64,000 nt of DNA from Favolaschia claudopus (lineage: Eukaryota; Basidiomycota; Agaricomycetes; Agaricales; Mycenaceae), in NCBI GenBank assembly GCA_037176885.1, contig JAWWNJ010000081.1, forward strand, positions 558,001-622,000, in the 5' to 3' direction. Shown here piece after piece: positions 22,618-34,411 of this stretch. A program made the translations under genes and the position numbers. The first letter of the stretch is position 1; each line of letters starts with the position of its first letter. The notes under the pieces were generated by a model that saw only the letters and a program-made list of their open reading frames with translations, was not told where the DNA came from and made no database searches.

Positions 22618-25600
22618 GACGCGCTCAATCAACGTCGCTGCCCTCGTCCCTCCTCGCTGCCCCACCAGGTGCTCCTCGCGGTAGTTGATAAGATGGCGTT
22701 TTGCGTGTAATTTGCTCCGCAGCGTCTTGATCCCGTCGTGAAGCTGCCCTTCGCGCAGACGACCCTCTTTCTCCGCTAAACCATCGACACAATCTCCCGC
22801 AGCTGGCGAAACGAGGCCCGAGGGCAAGCAAAGGGTGATATCCTCGGCGAGCGGCGGCGGCAAGTCCGAGTCCCGTCCCTCCTCCGCGTCTCGCAATTGC
22901 TCGACGGCACCGGGCATATACATTGCCTGCAACCTCCGGAAGCGTTTGAGCTTCACATAGAAGGTGCGGCGCATGTCCGTAACGCGCTCGTTATGCTCAG
23001 TCGTAAGCAGCGGACGACCCTTCACTTCCCTCCGAATACGATCCCTGTCCATCCGTCAGTTCAGGTCCCCTCATTTCTGACTATTGAGAAACTCACTGGT
23101 GCTCCTCCAGCTGCAATCCTAACACCATAAACGCGCTAGCGCTGGACTTATGCACTGCCGACCGTCCGTTGGCAGCCTCCTCGAGCTCCTCTTTTGCCAA
23201 AGCAAGACGAATCGCCGCTTCTCCCGAAGCTACACAACACCATTAGCGCTCACAAAATTGGCATTTAAGGCAGATACACTTACTGCCCTTCGCATCCTCC
23301 CATTGGTAGGGATTCCTCTTCGTTCTGTCCGCCTTCCAAGCTTCAATCATCCCTTCCCATTCAGCTCGTAGCTCCGGATCCAGCGTATGATCTACCTCAT
23401 CAAAGGCAGCGAGCTGACGATCGCGTTCGTCTATCGCAATGACCAACTTACGAGGCAGTGTCGTCCCTGTGAGCTGAGTCAGTGACGTTCGTTCTATTAA
23501 TCGAGTTGATACGCACCTTGCCTGACGTTCTTCTCAAAGTTATGGCGATCCACCTTGTCCTCAAACGCGTCCTCACGCGCCCCCCAGTTCATCTCCTTCA
23601 TCGCCGTCGATGCCCCATTAAAATCGGACCAAACCCTCTCTGTACCTTCGCCGTCTGTTCTCCCCACCCCGGTCTGGTAGGTCAAAGAGTTCTCGACTTG
23701 ACATGAACGCTCGTGCGCGGTAGCATGCCAGACGGGAAGCCCATAGACGACTTTCGTGCTGTCGAAATCCAGTCGCATTTCAGCTGGGAACTTGGCGCAG
23801 CGGCTTTGAAAGTTGACACGCCACTGGCAGGCGATGTCGTATGCTATAGCGAGGTACAATATCGTGACGCCCATCAGCGACGCCAACAAGATATAATCCA
23901 TGTTGATGTACCTAGCAAACAGGACATGAGGGCGCGCGCAGGATGATGCGGAAGAAAAGACGTACCGCTCCCCCTTTTGTAAATCACCAAGTCCTTGGGG
24001 GCGCAGCAACTCGTGTCGAGCGCATATTACAGCGCCGACGCCCGAGGCTCGCAACCCTGTCGTCAGCCTTGTCTCTTTTTGAGCCAAGGCTGCGAAGGCT
24101 ATACACGTACTCACCTGTATATCGACCGTCAGTTTCAATACAGATAAAAACAAAAACAGTTCAAGGAATAAATTGCTCACGTCTTTTTCTGGAACGTGGT
24201 TAACAATCATCCGTTTATAGCCCGTCCCCTCCACTACATATCCCCACCCCGGACCCAACGGCGGATCGTCACGAGCGTTGGGGCGCAAACGATTGCGAAG
24301 CCGAAAATTTGCGTCCATTGCTAATATCAACATGAATAAGAATCTAAACGGTTTTAATAGCAAGCTCGTGACAACAGAAAGGGTGTGATACGAACTGGAA
24401 TTCTGGTGCCACTTCCCTCCAGCCTTCCGGTAGGTTGATACCTTCTTGAGGGCAAGCCCAGCAGCGCACAGCGCACTCTCCTCTTGCTGTTCCCTCCAAC
24501 CCACCAGCATCGTGGGCGCGACCAGCCCGCTTCAAGCGCAGCAAAAACGCAAATTGCCGGCTAACGAGTCGTAAAGTCTTGTGTCGATCCTAAAAACGTG
24601 TTGTTAGCTTTCTGCGCGTTCCGCGGCATGAATAGACTCCTACTCACCGGCGCCTCCGAGACCCCAGAGGCATCCGTCGTTAATTCCATCGTGCGCATAA
24701 AATCGTGCGCCGTTAAATCGCCGACAACGTTAAGCAAGCGAAAAACGTCCAGTGTCGCGAATGTCGCGCAGGTAGCAGGATCCACCGTACTGGCGGGGTA
24801 CCAACCGTTGCGGAGAAGTTGTTGTAGGTTGTTGGCGTGGTCGGAGAGGTTGCAGGCGCAGTAGCGAAAACGTATCTCGTGAATGTGCGGGAAATCAAGA
24901 ACTACCATGGAGCGCTCGGCCGGGGCAGCGTGAGGACAAGGGTAACCGCCGTGCCCTAGTTGGTATACCACGCCCAGGGACGCTAGACCGATGCGCATCC
25001 AGAAATTTCCTTTCCACTCCTGTAACGCGCGTTAGCTTCGATTTCAATATACGGATGCTTGCCATACCTCAACTATATGCAGATGTAGCACCGAATGTCG
25101 ACTTCTGACACAACCCAGACACTGCGTGAACACGCCGCAGCTTTTGCATCGAAAACGGCGGGATTCCTCCTCAAATCTCTCTTGACAGCAGGCACATTTC
25201 TCAGTGTTGTCGCCAGGGCCTTCGTGCCGAAGAATTTCGTCAAGAAACATGGGTGCTAAACGCCGCCATGCCCGCATGGGGTCATCCTACCAACTCGAGC
25301 GTTCAGAAAATTAAATCCAGGAGTCTGACAGAAGTAGAAACCCACCGAAGTCTCATACCGCTTCCTCTTCTCACCTGAACTCTCTGCTTCAGCCTCAGCA
25401 GCTTCTTCAGCGTTCTCTTCAAGCGGAGTCCAGCTGCCCAGTAAATCCAGCTCATTGGGTGCGCGAGACTGCTTGCGCTGAACATTTACTGCTCTGCGAA
25501 CACCGCGACGACCGTCCTGCGAGGAGTGAAACTCGCTGTCTTGCGTAGTGTCTCCCGGTCTCTCTTCGTATTCAACAAAAGACTCTTGCCGCCGAGATCT

Positions 25601-25636
25601 AGTCGGTGTGCGCGTTGGTGAGCTGCGAGCGGACAT
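22614..25636 (-). pseudogene. KDZ transposase, N-terminal and core part
   Basis: From ATG 25636 leftwards, multi-exon sequence matches KDZ (Kyakuja-Dileera-Zisupton) transposases of agaricomycetes. Blocks in order: a Ser/Arg-rich start; a CxC cysteine-cluster region (CACCQERF, FRCKSCGVFTQCLGC); LGHGGYPCPHAAPAERSMVV; AMDANFRLRNRLRPNARDDP; TRLTTGLRASGVGAVICARHE; YDIACQW; GLPVWHATAHERSCQ; DGEGTERVWSDFNGASTAMKEMNWG; and RSKLHAKRHLINYREEHLVGQRGGTRAATLIERVT at the break. GT-AG introns of about 50 nt separate the blocks. The frame is broken only by Element 1 at 22613; the C-terminus resumes at 11858. Its neighbours (25886-29737) look like the rest of the same transposon. Confidence 0.9.
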
Positions 25637-25885
25637 TTGCAAGGCAAGAAAGATCTCGTACGGAGATAGACCACACCCAGACGCGTCATTTGGAAGATCT
25701 TCGGGCCGTCGGGCTGCGTCGGGCTGCAGAATTTCGTCGCAAACCAGCCCGACCGACCTGCAGTCGTGCAAGTGTACTGAGATGGAGTTGTTGATAGTTG
25801 AGGCCACCGCCAAACAAGAATTCGCACAAATTTCCTTTTTTACTACTCGCAAACCAATCGCAAACTCTACTTGTTATAAATGTAT

Positions 25886-27019
25886 CTAGTTTTCAAGAGG
25901 AATCAAATTCAGTCTGGATTTCTGAACAACCAAAGTCCCGTCCGGCGCCACGAAAGCAAAAACTTGGCGACGAAGATGCGGGTGGTGTTTCCCATCCTTG
26001 CAGTCACACCGCACCTCTTGTGGGGTCGGGCTCATACCTATGATCTTGATTGTACGTTACTCATAAGAAAGAAGCTAATGGAAATGACCCACGTACCTCC
26101 AAATCATGGCCTTCGTCCTCATCGTCAGACTTGGAGAGTGGAATCAGAGGCGGCATCTCGTCGTCTGAGTTGTCGTCGTCGTTGCCGACCATCGCCTCAG
26201 CGTCTTCAGCCCTTATTGCACGAAGGACATTCTTGATGATTGAGTCAGCTTTGGCTTCGATAAGGTTGCTGAGGTCCAAAGGGGGGGTGGCGAGCCAAAA
26301 CAGGCGGCGCGAGCGCGTACTTTCCTCATCTTCATCAACCTGGTCTTCAGAACCGTCGTTGGAGGCCGCAGCGGTCGTGGCGGCAGTGGAATCATCAGCA
26401 GAGGCGGCGGCGGCGGACGGAGTGGAATCTTCAGCGGCGGCGGCAGCCGGAGTACGGTCCTCAGCAGAGGCAGAGTCTCTGTCGATATGCCGGTAAGCCG
26501 CGAGTGACTATGACAAGTTTGAAGAGCGAGGAAGCACTCACGTATCGTCGAACGAGTCGGTCCAAGAGCTGGGGCGGCCCATACCCATAACCTCGGTGGC
26601 GTAGGCGTTCAGTAGCCATTGGCAAGTCATGTCGTATGAGAGTTCAATGCGAGCCCGACGTTCCGCAACGTCCCCGCCAGTCATCCCGGACTCGGAGTGT
26701 CCATAAGCGCGGTACTCTTCGCGAAAATGCTGGACTATGTTTTCGACGATGTAACTATACAAGGCGCAATCATGAGGGGGGGGAGAAAATGCACATCTAC
26801 AGCGGAAACACACCTTGGGAGACCCACAATGCGAGTGGTCGACACAAATTCATAGCCCAGAGCCTTGAACGCCTTGCGGAAGGGCTCTAGAACAAAGAAA
26901 TGCTTGTTAATATCATACTCATTGAAAATCACACTGCGAGGTTCACCTTGCTCGACGGAGGCCGCTGGAGGGGGGGGGGAAGCGGTAGCAGGGCACGGGG
27001 AGGGACGAGTGGAGGGCAT
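25886..27019 (-). CDS. KDZ-associated protein of unknown function, 318 aa
   Basis: Exons 26814-27019, 26542-26754, 26093-26478 and 25886-26037 join in phase to about 318 aa. The gene lies 250 bp upstream of the KDZ transposase on the same strand. Its start is 290 bp from, and divergent to, the TET/JBP-like gene. A Pro-rich N-terminus leads into a compact helical domain (DINKHFFVLEPFRKAFKALG, YIVENIVQHFREEYRAYG). Next comes an Ala/Asp/Glu-rich low-complexity stretch, then an acidic segment (VGNDDDNSDDE) and a C-terminal block VRCDCKDGKHHPHLRRQ. The final exon uses a donor at GAGGTAC|GTGGGT; the nearer GTACGT donor would lead into a stop. I do not recognise the family. Its position suggests a transposon accessory protein. 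Confidence 0.65.
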
Positions 27020-27308
27020 GTTGTGGTGCCACGAAGTCCATGCGCTCGCGGTTTATAAAATCTGGGATCAAACGAGTCGAACCGATCCCGGGTCGGTTCG
27101 TCACCGAAAACGGTATGAGCTGATCGCACGCGTACACAAAATCGCTACCATCATTCGGGAGGATAACCCCGCGAGCGTTACTGCCCCCCAAAAGGTTAAA
27201 AGCATTGCTAAGGACAAAAAGAAAACGCCTCACCGTTCCAACTTGGCGCTCCAGACTCGTACCACTGCTTTCTTTTTCCCCCAACAGAATTCCGTTTCCT
27301 TCCTCCTC

Positions 27309-28902
27309 ATGCGCCGCATCATCAATCCCTCCAGAGTTATCCCCCCAGCCCGTGCGCCAATCCCGGGCAGACGTCTCTTCGACTATGACACCATGCGGCT
27401 CACACTGTCCGAACAACTTGAGCCGCATATCGACTTCGACCTCAAAGCTCGTCTGGCCGAAGAGCTCTCCATCAACGACCCGTCTCTGCCTTATGCTGGA
27501 GATCCCCTACCAGAAGAGCTTCCTCCTCCTCCTCGCGCCGGCTACGCGAATGCCTCCACCCAAACAGAAACTCGTCTCACTCGCTGTCTTCCGGCTGATA
27601 CTCGCAAGGCGAGAAGGGCGCGGCTAGCCGTGGAACGCTCGGAACGATTTCGCAGACTGTGGGCCGCCGCGATGAACGTGCGCGACAACCATGCCGTGCG
27701 CCACGTCAACCCCCACGCAGAAATTCATGTGCAGCAAGGAGGGAAGTTTGACATCAGTCTCCTTGAAGACCGCGATTACGCCTTGGATGAGGTCGTAGGT
27801 CCGCAATCTCGGTTTCGTTTGCGTTTAATCCCTTGGCGCGGAGGGTAGGCATATTCATAATTCATGCGTACGAGGACTTATCTTTGTTTTCAGGTCACCG
27901 CGCGCCGTGTTTTCGCAGAGACATCTGGCCTTGATGCTTGCGGGTCGCACCCACAACGGGGAATACCAGCGCGACGTCTTGGATCCCATATATCGAGATT
28001 GTGTGCGGGAGAGAGACGCGTACAAGCTTAGACATCCAGACGCAGAGCCAGAAAAGATCGTGTTATCCGGTGGAATTGGCGACAACTTCAATCGGCACGA
28101 GTTTCGCGTAAGTCCATTTGTCTTCAGACTGCCCAAGAGGTGTTGCTTATTGACGGTTCAGGATCGCCCGCCGCCCGTCGGCCATATGGCGGACACGCTG
28201 GCGTTCATTGCGCTCTTCTCCACGCTGGCGATGTGCAATTTGATAGGATTTGGGAATGGTAAGTCACGTGTGTCCTTCGGCTTTATCGGATACTTCATCG
28301 TTGTCCCAGGAATCTTCAAGCTATTCTGCCCTGCCGCGTACGACACCTTGAATGAAGACAAAGAAGACATGCTGAGGCACAACCCCAACGCCTACTACCC
28401 CAACGAGGCCAGCGTCTTTCCGGCGGCCACCATGGAGCTCGGCGGGCCCCATTTCAATATTCACGACCATCGCGGCGACCTCCGCGACATGGAGCCAGCT
28501 GGATGGAACATACTCACCGCTCTCGGCAAGTACAGCGCCTTTCGCGGCGGGCATGTTATCTTCTGGGAGCTTGGGCTCGTTATCCAGTTCCCGCCCGGAA
28601 GTTCTATCCTCCTTCCCGCCGGCCTCATACACTATTCGTTCGTGAAAGTCGATGATCATGAAACACGATTCTCCATGTTGCAGTGGGCAGGGGCGGGGGT
28701 GCGGCGCTTCTTGGACAACGGAGGCCGTTTGGACATGGAATTTGCGGCCAAAGCAACCCCCAACGAGCACGCGGGGCGCGAGCATCGTCGCGAGATCGCC
28801 CACGAGATCGCCATCAACTCGTTCCCCCGCCCCACCGACTTTAATGAACGACGCATCACATTCCCGTACCCCGGTGTTAACCCTCCTAGTGCTACTCATT
28901 AG
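27309..28902 (+). CDS. TET/JBP-like 2-oxoglutarate/Fe(II) dioxygenase of the KDZ element
   Basis: Exons 27309-27844, 27894-28107, 28162-28258 and 28310-28902 give about 479 aa. The C-terminal half has the layout of fungal TET/JBP domains: TMELGGPHFNIHDHRGD, GWNILTALGKY, GGHVIFWELGLVIQFPPGSSILLPAGLIHYS (distal His) and ETRFSMLQW (Arg for 2-oxoglutarate). Such enzymes oxidise 5-methylcytosine, and in basidiomycetes many TET/JBP genes travel inside KDZ transposons (Iyer and colleagues, 2014). The N-terminal part is Arg/Glu-rich and of unknown role. The proximal iron motif is unusual: HDHRGD, with no plain HxD at the expected spacing, so activity is uncertain. The last intron is 51 nt and open, so intron retention would not break the frame. 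Confidence 0.75.
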
Positions 28903-29166
28903 TTATTATCTAGCATTCGATATCTTGTCTATAAGCAGAGAAATATTAACAGCGACTTCCTTCAAGTTTTTTTCTTTCGATGCGAGTTTGTACGAAAACC
29001 GAGTAAATTCAAGATATGTGAATACAAAGGAGAACGGAACGGTGGATTGAGGGCGACGGAATACAAATGAGATGAGACGACAGCATGTCCACGTACGAAA
29101 CTTCAAAGCAAATCCACAGCATAATGTCCAGCAAATAGTCAAAACCATCCCCGCTACGATGCATGC

Positions 29167-29737
29167 CTAGGGGCCAGCGAACCTCATCCGTGCCTTCAGA
29201 TCCATCTCCTCGTCGATTGTGAGCTCATCGTCAGACTGAGTGCATTGGGAGTTAGGTGTGTCCTGGCGGACGACTCGCGGGTGATGATTGGAGTCTGAGG
29301 GTCGCTTGTTGTAGGACGTGAGCCTCTTGACGGCGGCTCTCTCGTTATTAGTGCCTCGTCTGCGACGCCTGGATGGCATTCATAGGGAAGAAAGAGGAAA
29401 CGAGGCGAGTGTCACTCACTCGAGATAATCGCGGCGATGTTGCGCCGCTCTCACCGCGTAACCCAGTCGAATGGCGGGTGGAGCTGCGCGCACCTGGGCG
29501 CGAGTCCTGGGATAGTATTAGCATTGGGTACATTGGGTACAGGGGCAGACGTGAGCCACTTACGCTTGCATTCGCGCTCGCGCCTTCTCGTTGACTTTCG
29601 CCTTGTTGCTACGAGACTATAAGGGTTGAGCTAACGAGGAATAAAGAAAGCTAGGCTCACCGTTGCCGATATTCCCATGCTGAGTGTGCTCTTCTATCCT
29701 GTAGTTCCTCTTGAGTGTATTGCCGTTTTCGCCCCAT
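29167..29737 (-). CDS. Small basic protein, MGRKRxY family, 136 aa
   Basis: Four exons (29661-29737, 29564-29608, 29420-29506 and 29167-29368) join in phase to 136 aa. The start MGRKRQYTQEELQDRRAHSAWEYRQR is followed by NKAKVNEKARARMQA and an Ala-rich helical segment (AAPPAIRLGYAVRAAQHRRDY). It ends RRRRRGTNNERAAVKR with a short acidic tail. Similar MGR-basic-helix proteins recur in agaricomycete genomes without an assigned role, as far as I recall. The basic helix suggests DNA binding; that is inference. It is probably the outermost gene of the KDZ transposon. Confidence 0.65.
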
Positions 29738-30502
29738 GAAGGTCAAGACCAAGCAACGAGCGTGGCAGTGCTCATTCACAGCGAAATGGATTCCTACTGT
29801 CGAAGAGACGAGGTTGGAGAAGGGGATACCGAGAGGATGAGTGAATACTTACATTGTATTGATGTGCCAAGATAATCCGAGCGTTGTCGAGTGGAAAAGT
29901 TGCTGAGGAGCTCGAGATATATACGACCGAGTAGCGGGTGACTGGTACTAGCGACAAGCGTGCCAGGAGATTGAGAGTGTCGCCGATTGTAGACGTAGAT
30001 TCCTTGCAAGAGAGAAGGATTAAACGGGAGACGGTCGAGTGGACTTTGTTGAATTTTGGAGGAAGGGTGTCGAGACGGGAGGAAAGAGAGTTGTGATATT
30101 ATCCTGTAACTGGTAAATTAGCGTGATTAGGGCAGTTCGTCATCGAAATCGCACATTGTCGAATGAGGAGATATTACAGGCTAATTTCCGCGCGCGTTGG
30201 GCTCATAACGCTTACAAGACAACACAGAGAGATTATGGGCAGCTAGAAGGTGGAATGGGAGGCACAGTAGATCGAAAAGCTACGTTAGTGACACAAGTCA
30301 CATCGTGACCAACACGCTAATTACACGCTAATTATACGGTCTTCAAGTCAAAGTTCTGCTCTCTCAATAAATTTCTTTTCGTTTACACACATTCAAAGAG
30401 GGGGGGCATCGCAAAAGTGTATTCATTGTTGTAAAAAAAAGCATATCAAACAGTGAGCGAGAACTAACAACGACCCTAAACTACGCGCGAGAGAGGACCC
30501 GA
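29738..30502. other. Noncoding left flank of Element 2
   Basis: No convincing gene. A short imperfect inverted repeat is present: AATTAGCGTGATTAG near 30116 against CTAATTACACGCTAATT near 30318. It might mark a transposon end, but no partner was found left of the KDZ genes. An AT-rich stretch with short G and A runs precedes the LTR. Confidence 0.35.
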
Positions 30503-32315
30503 TGATAGGGCCGCTCAGCGGCTAGGCATGAAATGCCCGGAATTTATCGATTTTCGAGACCTATCAGCGGGAGAAGTGAGGCTAGGATACTAGAAGATAT
30601 GCCCGTCCTCGCGGGCAGTATCTTATTGCTGTGGATAGCCGACAAGCTGGTGGGACACCAACGGGTAGCAGCGGCTTAGCGACGTTTCCCTAAACATGGG
30701 TGCGAGACTCTGCCGCTGACTATTTCTAAACTGCCGGGCCAAGAGACTTAGCGGGAAACTACTATCTCAAGGTGCTGGAGGCGACTAAGAGGAACTACCA
30801 ACCTCCCTGAGGTTAGGCGCTCACCCGCCGACCAACATGAAGAAGATCTAGCGGGGGACCATACTGAGTTCAACTTCGAACTCAGGACGGCCACCACTCT
30901 ACCGACGAACAGGATCACCGGCAGGCTCTACCCGAGCACGCCGGCTGATTACGGACAGCCGGGACTTAACCGACTGCCAGCGGGAGCACCTCGGAGCCAG
31001 CGGCTATCCAGCCAACGGCTCTGTCAGAATGATGAGAAAGGACATGGCGAGTTCCCGGGGGCATTTCCCGCTGATTGCGGACAACCCGAACGGCGAGTGG
31101 CGAGCCGCTAACGCGACTCGGCTCTCCCTATTATCCCTGGAACTTAGACGGTTCTGAAGATAGAATACGAGACGAACTTGACCGCTTTCGAGCCGTTGAC
31201 TAACTACTCAGCGGGAAGCCTTTTCGACTTCAACTCGACCAGCGGCAGGACCATATTATGAAGGAGGAATTTCGTGTCCCCTCCCGGGGACATGGCAACC
31301 AGCACGCCATTGCACTGCAATAAGGCGCAATACCCACCCGCCCGCATGGACTTTCTCCGGGAGGCAGTCTTTTCACTCACGACTCGCAATCCTGAATATA
31401 CCATTGGTTCCCAGCGGGCGCGGCATCAAACTTGGACACTCTCTCATCATGATTTTATTTGGTTGTTTCTGCTCCCGCTGCATGTATTTAATCCCCCGGT
31501 GTACTTTTTGTTACTCAGTCAATTACCTACCCGTAGACAAGGGCAGTTTGTAGCGGACTCTAGAATTTGAATTGAACTTTGAAAGAGACTAGACTTGATA
31601 TCTGAGAGAGATTCGAGTGATACGGAAAGACTTGTGGCATACCGAGCCGCCAGAACTTTGAGAGCCCCGCCAGCCTTTGAGCCCGAGCCCTCCTGAAATA
31701 CGAAGCCCCGTTTCTTGCTGTTCCGCGGTATAACCAAGACCCCCGTTCGAGCTTGATTCCGCGCCGTCGACGCCCCGTGTGCCAGCCGTTCCGCGGTATA
31801 ACCAAGACCCCCGTTCGAGCTCGCCGCCGCGTAGTGGTGTAACTGCCCGGGTCACTGTTAGTGTCCGCGCCATCGACATAAGAGCCCCGCTTCTCGCCAG
31901 AGCCGCGCCGGTCGTATAAGAACCCCGTCCCGCTGAGCCGCGCCTTCTGCCCGCCGGTTGTCATCCAGAAAGCTTCTTGCCGGTTGACGATCCACTACCG
32001 GGCGACGCTTTTCTATTGGCACGGAGACCCTCCCCGCTAGACTCAGAATTTCTCATTTCGAAGTCTCAGAAAGAGTGACTCTTCGCTTCTCCCGCTGCGA
32101 ATCGTTTTGCCCGCTACGTTCTCGCTAGACAATCTAGTAGTTCATCCCGCTCAAACGTAGCGACCTTGATTGATTGAAGCTTGCACAAGTATTCTGAGGG
32201 ACGATACGTGCTCCCGCCACCCCGAACACACACACACACACACGTCGTATTGGATTAGATTTTGTGATTTTATATTTCGGTATATTTCACGCCTACACCT
32301 ACACGCACCGTTTCA
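30503..32315 (+). repeat. 5' LTR of Element 2
   Basis: 1813 bp, TGATAGGGCC...CACCGTTTCA. It contains 13 copies of AGCGGG/CCCGCT by eye count, an internal tandem duplication of a TTCCGCGGTATAACCAAGAC unit (about 31723 and 31788), and a CA microsatellite near 32226. Confidence 0.93.
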
Positions 32316-32317
32316 TC

Positions 32318-32336
32318 TGGAGCCCACCGCGAGGGG
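32318..32336 (+). other. Primer-binding site of Element 2
   Basis: TGGAGCCCACCGCGAGGGG lies 2 nt after the 5' LTR and is identical to the site of Element 1. Confidence 0.93.
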
Positions 32337-32857
32337 TGACAGATTATTTGTGTCAAGTCGAAAGAAATCACTTGTGGACGCTGCTTTTAAAACTAGCACG
32401 AACCATCCGCCGGTTGACTCGAGAATAGAATATACACCCGCCCGTTGAGCCGATAGCTCCAGGCCCGCTATAGAAGATTTTGCCATTTAGTTTCGGAAGA
32501 GACGTGGCTTCAGAAGGACGATCCGCTAGAGCACCACCACCAAAACCTCGGTCGACCAACACTAGCCTACGTGCCGCTGCCGCTGCTCTCGAACTCGAGA
32601 CTGACGATCCTTCCCGCCCGCCTGTTGCTCTTGCCCGGGAACTCTATTCTCTGCGCGGACGAACCCAAGCTCACGCTTATCGTACCCGCCAAACCCAGTC
32701 GTTGAGCCCCTCTGCTCCGCTGGAACAACAAACCTCAACTCAACCGCCCGGCACAAGACCTGTTACGCCCGACGGTGCAGCTACCCAGTCGTCAACGACT
32801 CTTTCGTCTGTCTCTTCACCACTACTCAACACTTCACCAACCCCTTCAAACAATCCG

Positions 32858-34411
32858 ATGGCTGACGACGGCAACAACAACCCTGTCGTTCGAGGAAAGA
32901 AGCGCGCGCCGGAACCATGGGACAGGAACGCCCCGCTCTTCAAAGAGGAAGAGCCGGAGGAACTCGTTCGTTTCCTGGACCATGTGGAGCGTATGATGGA
33001 ATTAGATGAGACGCCGGATGATAAGAAGAACGAGTTTGTCTGCCGCTATACTGCTCAGGCAACCGCCGAGGAATGGCGGCAATTCGCCTCGTATTCTAAG
33101 AAGTTCGACGACTTTAAGAAAGAAATCCTGGAAAATTACCCGTCCGTAGTCGACCAAAAGAAGGGCTCTGTGCAGAAATTGCACCGGCAGCTTCGTAAGT
33201 TCACGGAAGAGGGGATCGACCGGGATGATGAAGACGAACTCATGCGCCTAATGCGCGTCATGAACGTCGAGGCGAACAAGCTTCTCGATTCGAAATTAAT
33301 TTCGCACCGGGAGGCTCTCCCGATGTTCTTCTCCAAGTTGAGTCCTGAGTTCAAGGAACGGATTCTGGAGAACCTCGAGCGGAAACCTCCCGCTGCCGGG
33401 GATGATGCTGACGAGCCAGAGGTCCGCACATGGACGCTGGCCGAGGTCATGACTGAAGCCAAAAGGATCGCAAAACGCTCGACCGCTAACTCTGAGTTCT
33501 TTGGCGCCTCTGACCGGGGTTACTCGAGCAAGTCCAAGACCTCCAGCGGGTCTGGAAAGGCGTCGAGCGGGCGATCCATACTACCTCACCCAAACGTGAC
33601 GGTAAAGAAAGAGGAAGAGGACCCTAACAAGTCCCTTCTTGAGACGATTAAGGTGTCGGTCGTCACTATGATGGAGCGGCTGGATAACCAGACCTCCCAA
33701 TTAAAAGAGATCGACGCCGCGACCAAGAAGAGGATGGCCGAGTTGGAGTCCTTCTATAAGTCCCTACCGGGCAGAGTCCCAGGCGCCGCTGACTCCCAGT
33801 CTTTCCCGCGAATGCCAACCGTGCAATTCAAAGGGAACCTGGCGGATCAGGGGTGTCTTTATTGCGACAAGTTCGGGCACTTTAGAGATAAGTGTCTCAT
33901 TCGGCAAGCCCACATAGGGAGTGGAAAGATGAAGGTCGTAGGGTTCAGAGACTGTTTCCCCGATGGGATACCAATCCCGAAAGACGGGCACAAGTCCAAG
34001 AAGCAGCAGGTAGAGGAGTACCGCCCGGCCGCCCAACCCACGGCCGCTGCGCAAAACTACCAGTCTGTCTTCGCTCAGCTCTCCGTTCTTGACATGGACG
34101 AGCAGGAGCTGGAAGCCGCGCAAGCCGCGTTCAGCCAGAACGAGGAATTCTACTATGACCCGAGAGAAGAAGAATTGGTTTCCTTGCGAGCTGAGCAAGT
34201 AAACCTCCAGCGGCAAGTGACGCAACTCCAGTCGCATGGTTCAGGGGGTGTTCAACCACCCCTTGTGGCTCATCAAAGCCAATCTCCCCCGCCGCAATTC
34301 GACGCCAACGCTGTTGCGATTCTGCTGGCGGCTGTCTCAGCGAACTCTCGCTCTTCCAACGGGGCTGGTCCTTCCCGAACGGGGAACAGCGTCGAAGGTG
34401 AGCATTTTTAG
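32858..34411 (+). CDS. gag: Gag polyprotein of Element 2
   Basis: The frame is open from 32480, but the first ATG is at 32858. That start (MADDGNNN) parallels the Gag start of the decayed element at 9639. The 517-aa product has a capsid-like helical domain (EELVRFLDHVERMMEL, FDDFKKEILENYPSV, EALPMFFSKLSPEFKERIL). A Ser-rich linker, a coiled segment and a zinc knuckle CLYCDKFGHFRDKC (CX2CX4HX4C, about residue 333) follow. Gag would form the particle and bind genomic RNA. The frame ends at TAG 34409-34411. A candidate intron at 34398-34489 would bypass that stop and fuse Gag in frame to the protease. Confidence 0.88.
   Translation: MADDGNNNPVVRGKKRAPEPWDRNAPLFKEEEPEELVRFLDHVERMMELDETPDDKKNEFVCRYTAQATAEEWRQFASYSKKFDDFKKEILENYPSVVDQKKGSVQKLHRQLRKFTEEGIDRDDEDELMRLMRVMNVEANKLLDSKLISHREALPMFFSKLSPEFKERILENLERKPPAAGDDADEPEVRTWTLAEVMTEAKRIAKRSTANSEFFGASDRGYSSKSKTSSGSGKASSGRSILPHPNVTVKKEEEDPNKSLLETIKVSVVTMMERLDNQTSQLKEIDAATKKRMAELESFYKSLPGRVPGAADSQSFPRMPTVQFKGNLADQGCLYCDKFGHFRDKCLIRQAHIGSGKMKVVGFRDCFPDGIPIPKDGHKSKKQQVEEYRPAAQPTAAAQNYQSVFAQLSVLDMDEQELEAAQAAFSQNEEFYYDPREEELVSLRAEQVNLQRQVTQLQSHGSGGVQPPLVAHQSQSPPPQFDANAVAILLAAVSANSRSSNGAGPSRTGNSVEGEHF

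Noticed and set aside
31560..31964. Minus-strand ORF in the LTR, repeated at 50166-50570 and in pieces near 58.1 and 59.1 kb
   Set aside because: It is present only because the LTR is repeated. It decays with frameshifts in the older LTR fragments and has low-complexity Arg/Gly composition.
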